Assembly (NCBI GenBank): GCA_037577475.1 | Contig: CM075187.1 | Coordinates: forward strand, 19,002,810-19,066,809 | From: Chaunax sp. Z400 | Lineage: Eukaryota > Chordata > Actinopteri > Lophiiformes > Chaunacidae | DNA length: 64,000 bases | Direction: 5' to 3' | In this document: in pieces, positions 13,240 to 26,900 of the stretch | How positions within the stretch are numbered: position 1 is the stretch's first letter | Layout of the letters: every line of letters starts with the position of its first letter | The notes under the pieces: generated by a model | The model's input: the letters and a program-made list of their open reading frames with translations, nothing else | Database searches by the model: none | Told to the model about the DNA's origin: nothing | Position numbers and translations under genes: made by a program

Positions 13240-13490
13240 TTTAAAATATATATTTATTTCTCAAAAATGTTTCATTTGTCAATAAAACTTCACAATTTCC
13301 CAGATGCCAATATGACATTTTTAAATTGATTATTTTGTCCCGTCAGCAGCCAAAAGGCCAAACATTTTCAGTTTAAAATGATATAAAACAAAAAAATTCT
13401 CACACTTGAGAAGCTGAAGTTAGAGAATGTTTGCCATTTTGTTGATAAATAACCACTAATCATTTCAGCACTGCATATTGAATTGCAACA
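13240..13490 (+). repeat. MITE-like repeat, 'gattaatcgat' family
   Basis: Contains the family's recognisable middle: a caatttcccagatgccaa-like segment, 'ttgattattttgtcc', a 'cagcagccaaaaggc' segment, 'aaaatgatataaaacaa', then 'acttgagaagctgaa'. A frequent short dispersed fish repeat; seven or more other pieces occur in this window. Confidence 0.55.
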
Positions 13491-15889
13491 AGTAGTTTAA
13501 AGCTGTTTTCCATCCTTTAATTTTTCTTTTCTGACATTGCTGACTATGATCTAGCCTCTCAAAGATAGAGCATGTCTTGCAACCTCAGTTTTCACTTCAC
13601 ATTTTAATAATTAGTGAAGCTAAACTGTGCATTGACTTTGTCAGGCTCTGCACAATGCATATATTGTTACATAAGCCTGTCCTCTCAAGCCTGGGGACTC
13701 GAGGGCTAAGCAGGGTCACGCCGAAAAATTTAAATCACTACCACAAACAGTTTCCATGTTTTAAATGTATACCTCTATGGAGACTGGCAGTATTTTTCTA
13801 CCATTGTTACCTTGTGTGACAGCATTTCTTCCTAGAATTCTTAAATTAACGCGTCTGTTAATTTTCGCATGTCGCTCCATGTGGGAACAATGAGTCTCCT
13901 GTTACAAATACATTGGCTGAATGGTGGGAAATGAACCACACCTAGGTGGACAAAGGATTGCTTTGGTCAGTCCATCACTTAACCGCTGTTGAATAAATAA
14001 ACATGAAAGTCTTACCATGAGAATCCATACACAATACGTACAATGACAGAGTCTTTGACTAAATATATTAATACTACAGTATAAAAATACTCCACTACAA
14101 ATCCTCAATTCGATATGCATCATATCATATCATACATAAAGGCCTGTTTCATTTTTAGTTAATACTCATGAGTTAACTTTAACCATTTTACATACCAGTG
14201 ACACCTGAACTAGGGGTTGGGGCCCTTTGAAAGGTTGCATGATAAATTTGTGGCTGTTATGTGGGGCACAAACATAAAAAGAAAAAAACAAAACAAGGTC
14301 TGCTGCACAATTTCGTATTCATTTTTTAAACGTTTTTTATTGTTGCTTTTTTGTGAATAACATAATAATGATTAATCATTTTATCTCACAGCTATTAGTC
14401 AATTTTCCATTCAAATGTAGCTCAAATTTGCAGAGAAAATCTGCAAAGGAACATGCAAAGTAATGAACATTTACAATTCTTTAAACATTAACAGCTGGTG
14501 AAGCTAATTATGCAGTCAGGTGCCACTAAGCCATTGCAAAGGAAGATGGTGAAACAAAACGACAGGATTAAAATATGAAAATAGGGCATTTATGGGCTGT
14601 TTTGCATTCATTCATGGATCGTTATATTCACCTCACAGAAGAGCAGAGGCTTCAATTGAAACGTTACATCAAATGTTTCATGCATGTCATGATTTATTTG
14701 CTACCTCTTTCCATTGCACTTTGTTGCATTTCGTTTTTATTGGTACACCAACTTTTCCGCCTCTGCCAAGTTTAAAGCCTGGATTGAAAGACATTTATAA
14801 ACAACTGAAACATGACAAGTTTCATCTTAAACAATTTGCTAATGAAGTAACTAGTAGCTGCAAGATATATGATGACATGGACAGTCTATTTATATCTGAA
14901 ATTAGTGGATTAGAAGTAGAAGGTAGCAGACGGTGGAAATGCTCAAGTAAAGTACAAGTATCTCAAAACTATACTCATATACAGTACTTAAATCAGGTAC
15001 TAACTCAACCCACTCCTACACTATGATTAAATTATAGGACATTGGAACCAAACTCTCAGCTTTTCTTCTGGCCGCCCTTTTTGGATTTCTCATATCACCT
15101 AACATTTCTTTTGTTTGCTACAGCACAGCAAGTTCTTTTGGTCACTGTGATCCTCTCCAAGGAGAGCAAGGAATGGATTAACCCAGGAATAAATTCAGGG
15201 TACTGTGCTCTTTGCATAGCACTTAATGGCTCAGTTTGCATTAATCACCTCCAGTGAAAAGGCCTGCCACTCCTCACAAGTCTCCACTCCCACAGCCATG
15301 GTTGTATATCGGTCTCTGGCCTTACAAAGACTGTCTGAGCCTCGAAAGTCCAATGACTTAATGTTTGGTACCAGGCTACACCGTGGTGCAGCTCCTGCGG
15401 GGTGGAGGACGCCGCTTACCATGGCATGCAATATTTACAGAAAGAGTTAATGTTGTTTCTGTTCCGTTGATACAAGGAGGGATGTGCAGATAGGGAGGAC
15501 GGATGATGGAATGTGACTGGTGGACTATGTGGTTACTTATTTGTAGTTTATTCTCGCTGTCAAGTAGAAATGCTTCTCAAAAATTTTGTTTAAGAAAAGC
15601 AGCCTTGATTTGTGAATGATTACTGTGTTGTTTTGAGATTGTCTGGTTTAAACACAGGGTTGGAATGCTTTTCTATAATGAGGTTGGTCAAATTTAAAAA
15701 AAAAACTTAAGATAAAACTGCAACATTTAATGCTGATACTGATCATAGTGTTGTCAGGTAGATTATGGTTTAGGAGTTCATATTGAGGAATAACTTTATA
15801 TTCTTATTTAAGAACTAGGAGCACCAACCATGTTTTAGGAGTAATGATACATTCATTTTATCTCTACATTGTAATGTACAATTGACATG
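13491..15889. other. Intergenic spacer
   Basis: No gene recognised. An open frame of 144 codons at 14592-15026 has no domain I can identify; its 3' part (14935-15010) overlaps short 'aagtacaagta' strings of the repeat family seen at 9590, so it is probably not coding. Confidence 0.45.
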
Positions 15890-16052
15890 TAATTCTCATT
15901 CCCTGTCTGTATGCACACTTATTTCCTTGCTTATTTGCTTTTGTTTGTTGCTGTAACTTATGTGTGAATATTTATTTTGAATTTGTAATCTCTGTACCTG
16001 TGAAGCACTTTGTAACCAAGGTTTTTAAAAGCGCTATATAAATAAATAAATA
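15890..16052 (+). repeat. 3' tail of a non-LTR retroelement
   Basis: Shows the widespread fish LINE/SINE tail: 'tgtgaagcactttgtaacc' then 'agcgctatataaataaataa'. Only the tail remains; no coding region is visible upstream. Confidence 0.55.
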
Positions 16053-16129
16053 TGAATAATTTTAGATTTAAAAAATACAAAATCTACAACTTGCTTTTTT
16101 TTTGCCATGCTGGCAGTGCAGCTCAATGT

Positions 16130-16675
16130 TGGTCAGTTGGTCAACCATTTTGGTTCAGACTAAAATATCTCAACAACTATAATATTGAACATATTGCTAA
16201 GAAATGTTGTTGATGAATGTCTAATTTTGTATCGGACGTTAATGGTGCCCAAACAATGGTCCTCCACAGCACCACCATGAAGCGGATTTTTGTGGTTCTG
16301 AGTGAAACATCTTGGCCACTATTTGACGGATTACCATGAAATCTGATTCATACTCAGGATGAATTATAATAACTTTGGTGATACTCTGACTTTTCCATCT
16401 AGCACCATCATCCGGACAAAATCTCAACTTTTCAGAAATCTTTTATTTCTGATCAAATGCCTCCGAAACCAATAACATCCCCATCAGCCTCAGTTGTAGG
16501 TATACTTGTATGAACAAATTAGCAAACTTCATGGAATGGTGTCCGTTGTAAACATGACTAAACATCAGCTGTCTTTGTGGGCATGTTAGCACTATCTTAA
16601 AGCACCACTGTGCCTAAGTATGGCCTCATAAAGCTGCTAGCATGGCTGCAGACTCACCTGTATATCCTTGTAGAA
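16130..16675 (+). repeat. MITE-like repeat with 'taactttggtgatac' core
   Basis: Contains the family strings 'gaattataataactttggtg', 'ttccatctagcaccatcatc', 'cccatcagcctcagttgta' and 'aaagcaccactgtgcctaag', followed by 'ctgctagcatggctgcagac'. I recognise these in this order from a common fish dispersed element. A partial relative lies at 49965-50215. Confidence 0.6.
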
Positions 16676-19600
16676 AGACAAACTAACCACCTCAGATAAG
16701 TTTGTGAACCAGGGCGTTGGCTGTATTATTTGTACAGTACAACAAATTATAATTTGAATGATATGTGAGTCTGAAAGACATGAATCATTGTTTGACTACT
16801 GTGTGTGTTATTTGATATCTTTTTGTCTCATAAGATGGATTAACATTTGATCCCTACAAAGTACACACTTTATCCACAACACTCAAACAGATCTACTCTT
16901 CAGCTGTGACCAGTTTGACCAAAACTATGTCACCAGCTGAAAATGAACGAGTGAGGGAGGCTGGGTGGGGGGAGTTTTGTTTAACACAAAAAAAAATAAA
17001 GGAAATGTGCTGCATTAGAGAATTGTACTGTAAAATTCCTTCGATTGAAAAAAAAAAAGAAAAGAAAAGAATGAGTGAGTCAGTTATGATTCTAAATAAA
17101 ACATTTTTATTACTGGCTGATGGAGGAAGGTGACGCGAAATTACAACACAATATGAGGCTCACATGAGTTAGCAGAAAACCCTTTTTGCACAATGATCAC
17201 AGATGACTCAAAACAGCTGACGGTGCAGAGTGTATGAAACATTCATAAAATACTTTGTTTTCCAAACGCATGAATGAACTTCTGTGTCCAAATAAATGTC
17301 CTCGCTGTTTCGCCCCATTTGCATTAGCCGTGCCGTCAAAGCGCAAAGCGAAAGACATTGGTGCAAGTTTTTGGTGGTGGGGGGGTGGGACAAAACCGGT
17401 TTTTGAACACAATGAATGACTTATGGGGACACTAGTTTGAAGAACTTGACCAAAATGATTTAGCCTCTGCAAGAGTCTCCTTGTTGTGATATGCATGAAA
17501 GCTTGCCTTATTCTCACCATGAATCCCTTTAATGGTGCTGTGCACAGAAATATTCACATAAAAAACAATCTCTAGTCATCAAATAGCTTTGTGTCGGCCT
17601 TCAAAGCTGGCTGTCTTAGTGTCCAACAACAGAAAAACAGAAAAAAAAAATCAGTGTTGCTCTGCTGACCAAACATAAAAAGAAACCATTACAAAGGTTG
17701 AACTGTTTTACCCCTCTTCTCCCTCCCCCTCTCTCTTTTGGCACAAACAATGTTGCTGTATTATTTGACTGTTATCCTTCCCCCCTGATGATTTTCTTTA
17801 GCATTTTTTACCTCTCTTGTTTGAACAGATGCCGCCCCCCCTCCTGCAGCCCCCATCCTCTGGGACTGCCATTAAGTTTAGCACAATGCACTAACACTCA
17901 ATTACACTAATGTTAAGAGTTCAGCCCAACCAGTTCCTTCCAGTAAACAACATCAAACAACATGATGTATATCACTTCCTGAGGAAAATTTGTAGTCTTT
18001 TGTCCTACTTTATTTATGAATGGATTATGAAAGAGGCGGCTGCATGACCGCGCTCACCTTTCAGTCCATCCATTAATGCACATAAAGCATTTAGAGCAGG
18101 ATGAACCCTTACATCTGGGCCACCATCCAAACACCAAAAAGAAACTACAGCCAAAGATTTGGCTGAATCTGGGAATGACTGGTTGAACTGGGGAGTGTAG
18201 ACAGCTACATCTGACCTTCTATTCTCATTGAGTGACCTGGTATCTTTGCCGGCATCTTGTCCTCTAGAATTCTGGGTAAATGCATGCTCTTGAGATAAGC
18301 AGCTGGTGTTTTCTGTAAATAAGGAGATGGTTCACAATTTCCAGTGTCCTGTTTCAGCCTTGGACCAGTTAGATGCCACAGACTGTAAAAGGTATCCAAG
18401 AGAAATGTCATCTTTGACCTTTTGTGACATTAATACGTGATTGTATTATAACCAACTTCTGGTAACACATTCGTGAGCTTGACGTTGTTAAGAACTGACG
18501 CCATTTCAAGGTGTGAAACATCAACTTCTGCATGCGTTAGACTGTACCGGTTGAAGTTTGAGTTAATTTTTCACTGCTTTTTTTAAGGTGCCTTCAAAAG
18601 CCCAAGCCAACATCTTCATTCTATCATACATACATTTTCCCATTTCAGGAAATCTTAATTGCACGTGTTTGTCATTTCCCAGAATTTCACTCCGTTAGTT
18701 TTTCTGCTGCTGCTAGGGGCAATTCATAGTGAAAAATGAACATAGATAAGTTTGATTAAAATTCACTGCTCACAGGACCAAACCTATGTGAAAACTGTCC
18801 GACCAGCAGCCAAATGCCACATAGCACAGATCTGTGTTTGCTGTGATGAGACAAATGGATCTCATTTAGTGCAGCTGCAAAGTTAATGTCACTGTTTTTC
18901 CCTCTGCATGGTACGTTAGGAATTCACACAATCTCTGTCACCAATAACTATTATGAGCTATATTATAGATATCATGCAAACACATTCACAAATAAGGAAC
19001 TGATTACATATCAATATGACATATGGGTCCACTTTAAAGCTTCATTGTCAGTTCCTAATCTATTCCATTCACATAATATAATTTCTTTAATGGACACCTA
19101 GGCACAGACATGTAAAACCCCCAAGTTCCAAAATAGTAAATAAATATTTTTAGTTGTTATTTCCCAGTAGCTTAACACAAGCACTACCCACCTTAATCCA
19201 GTGGCAAGAGCTCAGACGCCACATGAAAATGCAGAAGGTTTCAGAAAGCTGACTGAGAAAATGGGTTTTCGATTATGCTGTCAAGTGCGTGTGCTGTCCA
19301 GCTGTCACAGGAAGGGAAAAAAACGAAACAAATATTGGATTAGACTTGGTTGTCTTATTCTTCATTAAAGTTCAGGGTGAAAAAAACACAATCAGGCAAC
19401 CCTGATCTTAACTGAGCTCTGTTCCTTTCTGACAGCATTTATTTCACATGACTGATCCAAATTGCTGAATGATCCTGTTTATAGAATTGCATGATCAGCA
19501 TGTATCCACTGAAAATTAGTGTTATGGCTGAAAACACCCATTTCAGCGTAGAATCTCTGCATTCTGTTGACCACACTGCCCTGCTACATCCTTCCATCTC

Positions 19601-19789
19601 TACACACATAGTTGTCCTTTATGTAGAGGACTTCAGACGCTCTTTTGTATGTATTTCATCACTATTTAGTGATTTATCATCCACTTTTTTCTGTGTCTCT
19701 ACAACATCATCTGTGGTACTCCACTCTGTAGCAGCGGCTCAACATCCACTATTTGCCTCGTGAGCAGCATCACGTCGTTCCTCCTTTAT
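16676..19789. other. Intergenic spacer upstream of scarb2
   Basis: No gene recognised. Low-complexity A/G and C/T runs occur (17050-17070, 17700-17745). The GC and CpG content rises only from about 19780 on. Confidence 0.45.
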
Positions 19790-20065
19790 AGCAGCCCCGC
19801 CCTGAAATCAGTCGATCAAATTCAACATCGCACTCGCCAGCGTCTGACCAATCAGCGCGCAGAGGGGGTGGTCTCGAGACGGTGGTCCGGGAGGGCAGTG
19901 GCCAATGAGCGTTCGAGCTGGTTGAACAAAGGGCTCGCGTCAACGATCGTTGGTTGCTTGAATAGCGCATTATTCATGTGCACGCAGCGCTTATTTAAGG
20001 TGACGCGATGAGGCGAGATAGCGGAATCCTTATAAAAGGCAAGACATCCACCTCCCTCACATTTT
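19790..20065 (+). promoter_or_regulatory. Promoter-like CpG-rich block with GC, CCAAT and TATA boxes
   Basis: Contains a GC box (gccccgccc, 19794-19802), two CCAAT boxes (ccaatcag near 19850, gccaatgag near 19901) and a TATA box (tataaaagg, about 20031-20039), with many CpGs in otherwise AT-rich DNA. Orientation fits transcription toward scarb2, whose ATG lies about 880 bases downstream. Whether it is the scarb2 promoter, a second promoter or that of an unseen non-coding RNA cannot be told. Confidence 0.45.
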
Positions 20066-20918
20066 CTGTGTGTGTAACGAACGGGACGTGTGATAGTGAC
20101 ATTAACCATTTCCCTATACATGAGCATCAGCACAGTCCCGTAAGCTCATTAGAGAAGCCCCCAGGTGGAATACTACAACGGCGCGTCCATGTATAAGAGC
20201 ACGAGCACGCTCCTGCTAATTCATTCATAGCACTGACAGTCTTCCACATTTTATTGCAAGCTCATACATGCAAGTAGCTTCAAATATAACATCACCAGTA
20301 AAAAAAAATAGTGGTAAAGCTCAACATCAGGCTCTGTTAACTATAACGGAAAATGTGCGTTAAGGCGCGCAAATAATAGAAATGAACGTAAAAGATAATT
20401 CTATATTTTTTTTATAGTGTTTGAAAAATAAGCCATGTAAGTGAAGGTCATCCCTGCCTTTTCGTTAACTTTTACACACACGCACCGCCCATGCAGCCTC
20501 CCCAGAAGGGCGCTTTTCGCCTGACCGAGTCCATTAATGCGTAAAGGAAGGGGAGGGGGGGGGACAGCTCTTCTTCTACGTCCCGATGTGCTGAGAGCTG
20601 CTGTTTCATTTCACCACCGCCTCCGAGCAGCTCAGTCATACCCTCTCCTTCTCAGGTACCAGGTTAGAGTGTGGTCTCGGTGTTTGATGAGAAGTGCCAA
20701 CATTTTTATACCATTTTTTTTTTACCCTCAGCCTCACCGAAGAGAACACACCGGGGCGGTGAAGACAGAACTTCAAACCCCAGCTGCTGCTCATGAGACG
20801 GCGAATCAGAGGGTTTCCCGAACATCACCTTTGCTCTCTTCAGTTAATTTTTGGGGGAAGTTATCATCGACTTCAGTGAAGTTTTATCGTCCACGAAACA
20901 GTACATCCACACGGTATC
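20066..20918 (+). other. scarb2: Probable scarb2 5' leader / proximal promoter
   Basis: CpG-containing DNA, richest at 20490-20530 and 20740-20918, leading directly into the scarb2 start codon. The start has A at -3 (tatcATGA). A 217-codon open frame crossing this region at 20537-21190 reads through the first scarb2 donor in another frame and looks like chance. Confidence 0.4.
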
Positions 20919-23900
20919 ATGACTCGGAGATCTTGTGCCATTTACGCCACCGGGATCGTGTGCGCTCACCTCCTGATAGTGGGGATCGCCCTCGTCGTGG
21001 CTCAAGTCTTCCAAACAATGATCCACAGCCGGCTAAAAAAGGTGAGTTGTTGCCTAAACCACCTTATAACCGCAAAGGTTCCGGTCGTTTTTCTTCCCTT
21101 TCACACTTTTCCCATCTGTCACACTTCTGGGGGTTATCTGCTGGTTTATCTGCAGTGGCCAATCATGCGCATTCAGCATCTCACTGTTAGTACATGCAGG
21201 GTCACAAGAACATCCAGTGTGTTTGTCTCGTTTCCCCTCCATTTACTTAATTTGTGATATATGTTCTGATACAATCTGCATCTCCAGCTCAGGTGAACCC
21301 AAAGCCCGTCCGTCCCTCGTGAATATCCGAGGTTACGCAGCGTGGAAGTTCCGTGACACGGCTGTGCATCAGGCTTGCATTGAGACAGATGATCAACCAG
21401 CTTACTTTAACATTACACACAATCCCAACAAAACGCTCTTCTTTAGGTAGAAATCTCCCGTCCCGCGGTGGTAAGAGGTGACTGTATCATGACTTTATCC
21501 CATATGATGTCATCTCTTTAAATCTACTTTGACACATCCCTCCCTTTGAACATTCCTTTACAAAATCCGTGGCGTTTAAATCATGTTATTAAATTGTATA
21601 GCTTTTTATTGGACGGAACGGACTTATGGAGAGGGGATAACGGCGTGATATGTTATTGCTCTAGACTGATGCTGTAGCATTTTGGTAAGCTGCACCAGCG
21701 CGCATGACCCGCTGACACATTTCTGCTGGTGCTGGTGTAACACTGACGTCTTGATGGTTGTCTGTTCTGTTGGTAACAGTAGAAATCTCTGCCAGCAGGG
21801 ACACGGTGAGTAGGGGGGGGGGAGGTGTGCAGGTCTTGAGGCATGGGGGAAGGGAGCTTGGGTGAGTGGACAGAGGAGTCGTGGATCTGTAACAAGTTTC
21901 ACATGGTGTAGCAAGAGGAGGATGAGTGACAGCCATCAAAGCATCCAGACAATCTGCGTTCATTTGACTCACATCCTTATATCCTCTGCCTTGCAAATAG
22001 ATAAATTGGCAATAGAAGGTTTAGATGCTGATTTTTTTAAAAATTTTATTTACTACAAAATTACAATACTGCTCTATTTTGGGACTTGACTGCTTCACAA
22101 ATCAATTAAGGTTTGATCTGCTCTTTTCTTTGTCTTGATACGAATTCAACACACATGCTTATTTAAGATTTATCCCCTGGATGTTGGCTTTTCTTTACTT
22201 TAACAAATCCCATTAACATGCTAGAGTACATCAAGCATTCATTTCTGACCTGCCGTGGATTTAAATGCACAAAGAAATTGGGGATGTATGAGTGGAGACG
22301 CATGTATTTCTGCATGTATTTCTGGGTACTAGTGCGTCATCAGTGGTGGCTGAAACTGAATTTACTAATTTTTGCTAGTGACTGTAGGGGTGATGGGGCG
22401 TGGGGGTTGCCAGCTGACATTCTATCCCGCCCTGCAGCCCCTTTTTAAAATACCTCACATTCCTCTTACTGACATCAATCACTCTGTTGGATCCTCTGTG
22501 ACATTCATAATTGCTCTACATCTTCACAAATTTGGTTCCTCATTTAAGAAGAAGTAGGAAAAAGCCAGAAACAGCTCAGCAGAAAACCTCAACACGCTAC
22601 TTGTCCAAGTATGTCACAGGCAAACCGCCTCATCACTAACACAGTGTAGCCCTCCTGGTGTTAAATGTACGTCTGGGTCTCATTTTTCTCTCCAATTCCG
22701 AATCACAGCAACATTCCAGGGGATCCAAATTAAAAGAATTAGTCAAAGTTCATCAACAGGAGACCTAACTCTGATGTGGTTGGCCATGACAGCATAGCTA
22801 ATGCTCTTTTGCTTCAGTCTTCCTGTTGAATTAGGCGGGGCCAGGCATGCTGAACTGACTCCAAAAATCAAATCTGATGTTTGAATGTGGCCCCTTTTTA
22901 ATAGTGATGTTGCCTAGTTGTTTGGGACAAGTCAAAAGCTCCCTCCAGGACACGGCCTCTGGGTGTGAAGGGAGGTGGCTGTATAAGCCCTGGAAGGAAT
23001 TTGGCAGATTCTTTGGCTCGCGGGCATGATTTTCGCCTTGTAGTGCCTTGTTGTTGCTCCAGTTCTGACCTATCCCGTGTCGCTGTGATCAGAGAAGGGA
23101 GGTGAAAAGAAACACCTACTCTTGCCACTCCTCTCAGCTCTATTTGTGAGAGGTGACTTTTCAAGGTAGTCTGACGGAGATTTGAGCACCAACAAGAACA
23201 AGGCCATGTTGGTAAGACACAGCATGTTTTATCTCAAAATGTGACAGTGACACACAGCTGAGAAGCAGATTCTTCAGAACAGGAGGCACTTGATTAAGGA
23301 TATTCTGGTTTTGATTAAGTATTTTTCCTTTAACCATTTTCCACAAACAGGATGCCGCACCACATCCAAGCTTTGCCTAAAGTTATTGGACAAAGGTTGG
23401 GTTCACATTCGCAGTCAGTGTGTAGTTTGCGCCCTACAAACTTAATCAGCCCTGTATTTTGATTTCACTGACTCTCCCCACTTTGTCTGGAAGCCTGTTT
23501 CAAAAGTCACAGTAACACAAATCAGGCCATTCCTTGACTGCCTCTGATGATCATATACTTCTGTTGCATCGTCTAACTTCCCTTTCAGCTCTAAATAAGA
23601 GCCAGAACGATCAACACCCATGAGAACGCCACTACTTATATACCTTGAGTCTGTGTGTGTCCTCTCTGATCCTGAAGATGGCTGAGTGAAGTTATGCAGC
23701 TATGATAATTATTTAATCCTGATGTGTTATTTGTGAGATCAAATTTGTGGTTGGGGTAATGCAATCGGTAATATTCATCTTTAGAAAGAAATAAAAGTGG
23801 TTAACACAAGAACAAAGCCCTCAAGAGCTGCAACAGTTAGTGAGTTAATTTATTGTTTCATTGAAATAAAATAATTTGAAAACGTTCTGATGATAATTTC

Positions 23901-26900
23901 CTTTTTTTTTATCATGATAAACTGAAGATCTATTGGTTTTTTTATGCATATTTGAATGCATAAATTAGGACTTTTCGATATTATGATGAAGACTTTCAGT
24001 ATTTTGGGGGATTTTTATAGAGAGAGTTGAAAAACAAAAAAGTTAAATGATAGTGAAAGTCTTTATTCCTTGCAGCAGCGTGTTTTCGTGTTTTTTTTTT
24101 CTACTTGGTTAAACCACCTTCTTATAAAGACAACCAAAATAGGTGATCTGATTGACCCCATCTGAGATCTATCTTGGGTTTTTGTAAGGTAGCAAAGGAG
24201 AGATGTTGCAACAAAACATGGGAAAACAATGCTATAGAGCAAAACATGTTTGAAGACTTGAAGTTGTAACCCAAACAGGAAGTTTCCACACACACCCTAA
24301 GCTGTATTTTCTCAACAGCAAGTGCTTTTGACAGCAGAAGACAATGTAAAGCCTCTTGACGGCACCTGTACTCAGGGAGCAGATGGTTTTCAGGAACTGG
24401 GTCATTTCACCTTTTCCAATTTATACCCTTCAAAAATTGAAAAAGCTTTTTCCGGGCTCACGAACAACTTCAGTCAACCTAATGCTTGTTGTGTTCTGCA
24501 GTTGTTCAGTCTGGTTAAAGGTTATTGTTGCACGTGCTCACACATGTTGCAGCAAGACTTGCGTCACACTTTTACTACTCACCTCAGTTTTTAGGTTTTT
24601 TTCTTCACATGTGAAAGCAGAATCATGTTCTATATCATTTCTTATCCTTGCAACACGTAGCTGTATTGAGTGGGCTGACTAGTGGCCCACAGTCAGATTC
24701 TTGCTATCAGTAGAGACTAGATGAAAAAGATTTTCTTCCTGCCCTGACAATTATTTCAGATATCAAGGATGTTTTCTCTGCTTCGCTCTGTATTTTGGGG
24801 TCTTGGTCCAACTCTAGTTCCTTGCAGAAAGTGACATGCGTGCTCCCAGATGGCACTCATTCACAATAGAGAGAGCTTTAGGTGGAACAACTCACATTTC
24901 AGCAATTTGAATGAAAACCAAGTGAAAAAAGCAAGTGGTTTTCACCATAGTTTCTCAATCTGGATTTGTATTTTTTTCTCTTTTGTCAATAGGAAATTAC
25001 TTTGACAGAGAACAGCAAAGTGTTTGAGGCATGGAAGAATCCACCTCCGCCTGTTTATATGGAGTATTACTTCTTCAATGTGACCAACTCAGAGGAGTTC
25101 TTGGCAGGCGGAAAGGCAGCTGTTAAACAGATCGGACCTTATACTTACAGGTAGGTTTGACATGAGAGCCTGAAAAGCTGTGGCTGTAATAATGTAAAGT
25201 GACGGAAAAAGGAACTCTGTACCCTTTTAGCCATGTTCACTTAAGACCTGTTAACGAGGGCCATGTTGCATTTGGTACATCTGTGGTCATTTTTTTTTTT
25301 TTTAGCACAGCATGAAATCAAAACAAAAGACATCTGGACTAACTGACCAATGTCCTCTAAAACAGGGAATACAGGCCAAGGGAAAACGTGACATTCCTTG
25401 AGAACGGCACCAAGATCTACGCCCTGAACCCCAAAACATTTGTGTTTGTGCCCGAGAAGTCAGCCGGCGACCCCGAGGTTGACACTGTCAGGACTGTCAA
25501 CATCCCATTTGTGGTAAGATGTGTGTCTGTACAAAGTAGATATGTGTTTGTATTTCCTCACATGCTATCACTCCAGGCCATTATCCTCTTACTTTTGTGA
25601 CATATCTTGACATCACTAAACTGACTCAAAAAAGACATTATGTATTATGTGTGTGATGGGTGCCGGTCTCTCCATTGTCTTTTTTTTTTGACTCCCATTG
25701 TCTTCTGTGATCAGGCCGTGATGAGTGAACTGAACTCCTACTCCTTCGTCCTGCGAACTTTGGTTTCTATGTACATGAAAAGTCTGGGTATTGAGCCTTT
25801 CATGACCCGCACTGTCCACGAGGTTCTGTGGGGCTTCAAAGACCCTCTTCTGAGAAAGATCCACTCCATGAAGCCTGAGGTTGACGAATATTTTGGGCTG
25901 ATGTGGAAGGTAAGTTTGGTGGTATTCATGCCATGAGGCAAACTTAATGTTATTTTAGTGCAAAAACCTTAAGAACACTATTGCATGTTGGCTGTTGGGC
26001 GTGACTAATACAGACTAGTGAAGCGTCTATGGCGATGTCACGTAAGGGAAGTGAGATTTGTCATTTGCTGATGGAAGATGCTTGTACTTCCTGTTTATAG
26101 AGCCAAGTCTGCAACTTACCACGAGCCTTGTGATGCCAAGTACAGCATTGTTGGAAACTTTAGAGCTATTAGTCGATTAATAAATCAGCTGATGAGCAGA
26201 AATCCAAGTCTTTAGTTTCAAGTAATAGAAAAATTCACTGTCTTCAGCCTTTTAAGTGTGAGAGTTTGATGCGTTTCTTTGTCTTATATGATATTTATAC
26301 TGAATATCAGTGGGACTTGGACTGTTGGTCAGAAGAAATAAGCAGAAAATGGACATTTTTCACTATCCGATGACATTCTATAGACACGATAAGTCGATTA
26401 TTCTCTATAATTGGCAGATACTGAAAATGATTATTAGTTCCTGCATTAAAAGTAAAGAACACCAGCTAAAATCTCAGGTAGTTTATCTGAAGGTCTACAC
26501 AGTTTATGTGAAAGCACCCAACAATCAAACCAGAGTTTTTATGCTCCTTGTTTACTGATGCAGTGTAATGGTGTGGAAGTCTGAGATTACATTACGGGGC
26601 ATGTGAATGACCTTATACACGCAGTATTTCTTTCACAATTCCCATGATTCTTAAACACTGTTTCTATTCAGTGCCTCTCTGCTGAACAGTTAGTTGTCCA
26701 TCACAGTAGCTTTGTCCAAAACTCATGTTTCGTCTTGTTTTCCATAGAAAAATGGCACCCATGAAGGAGAGTTTGTGTTCCACACCGGCGAGGAGAACTA
26801 CTTGGATTATGGAAAGATCGACACATGGAATGGCCTGAGGTAAAGATTTGTATCAGGGAGTGTCAAGTGTCTGTGAAAAACAGACAGTGATATATAATGA

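Noticed and set aside
19790..20210. Histone or snRNA gene behind the TATA/CCAAT promoter
   Set aside because: No histone reading frame or snRNA core sequence could be read on either strand downstream.
19760..20918. CLEAR (TFEB) site GTCACGTGAC upstream of scarb2
   Set aside because: Only partial matches (such as catcacgtcg near 19769) were seen.
20537..21190. Longest open frame in the window (217 codons)
   Set aside because: It crosses the scarb2 start exon and its donor in another frame, has low-complexity composition and no domain. It is a by-product of the CpG-rich leader.
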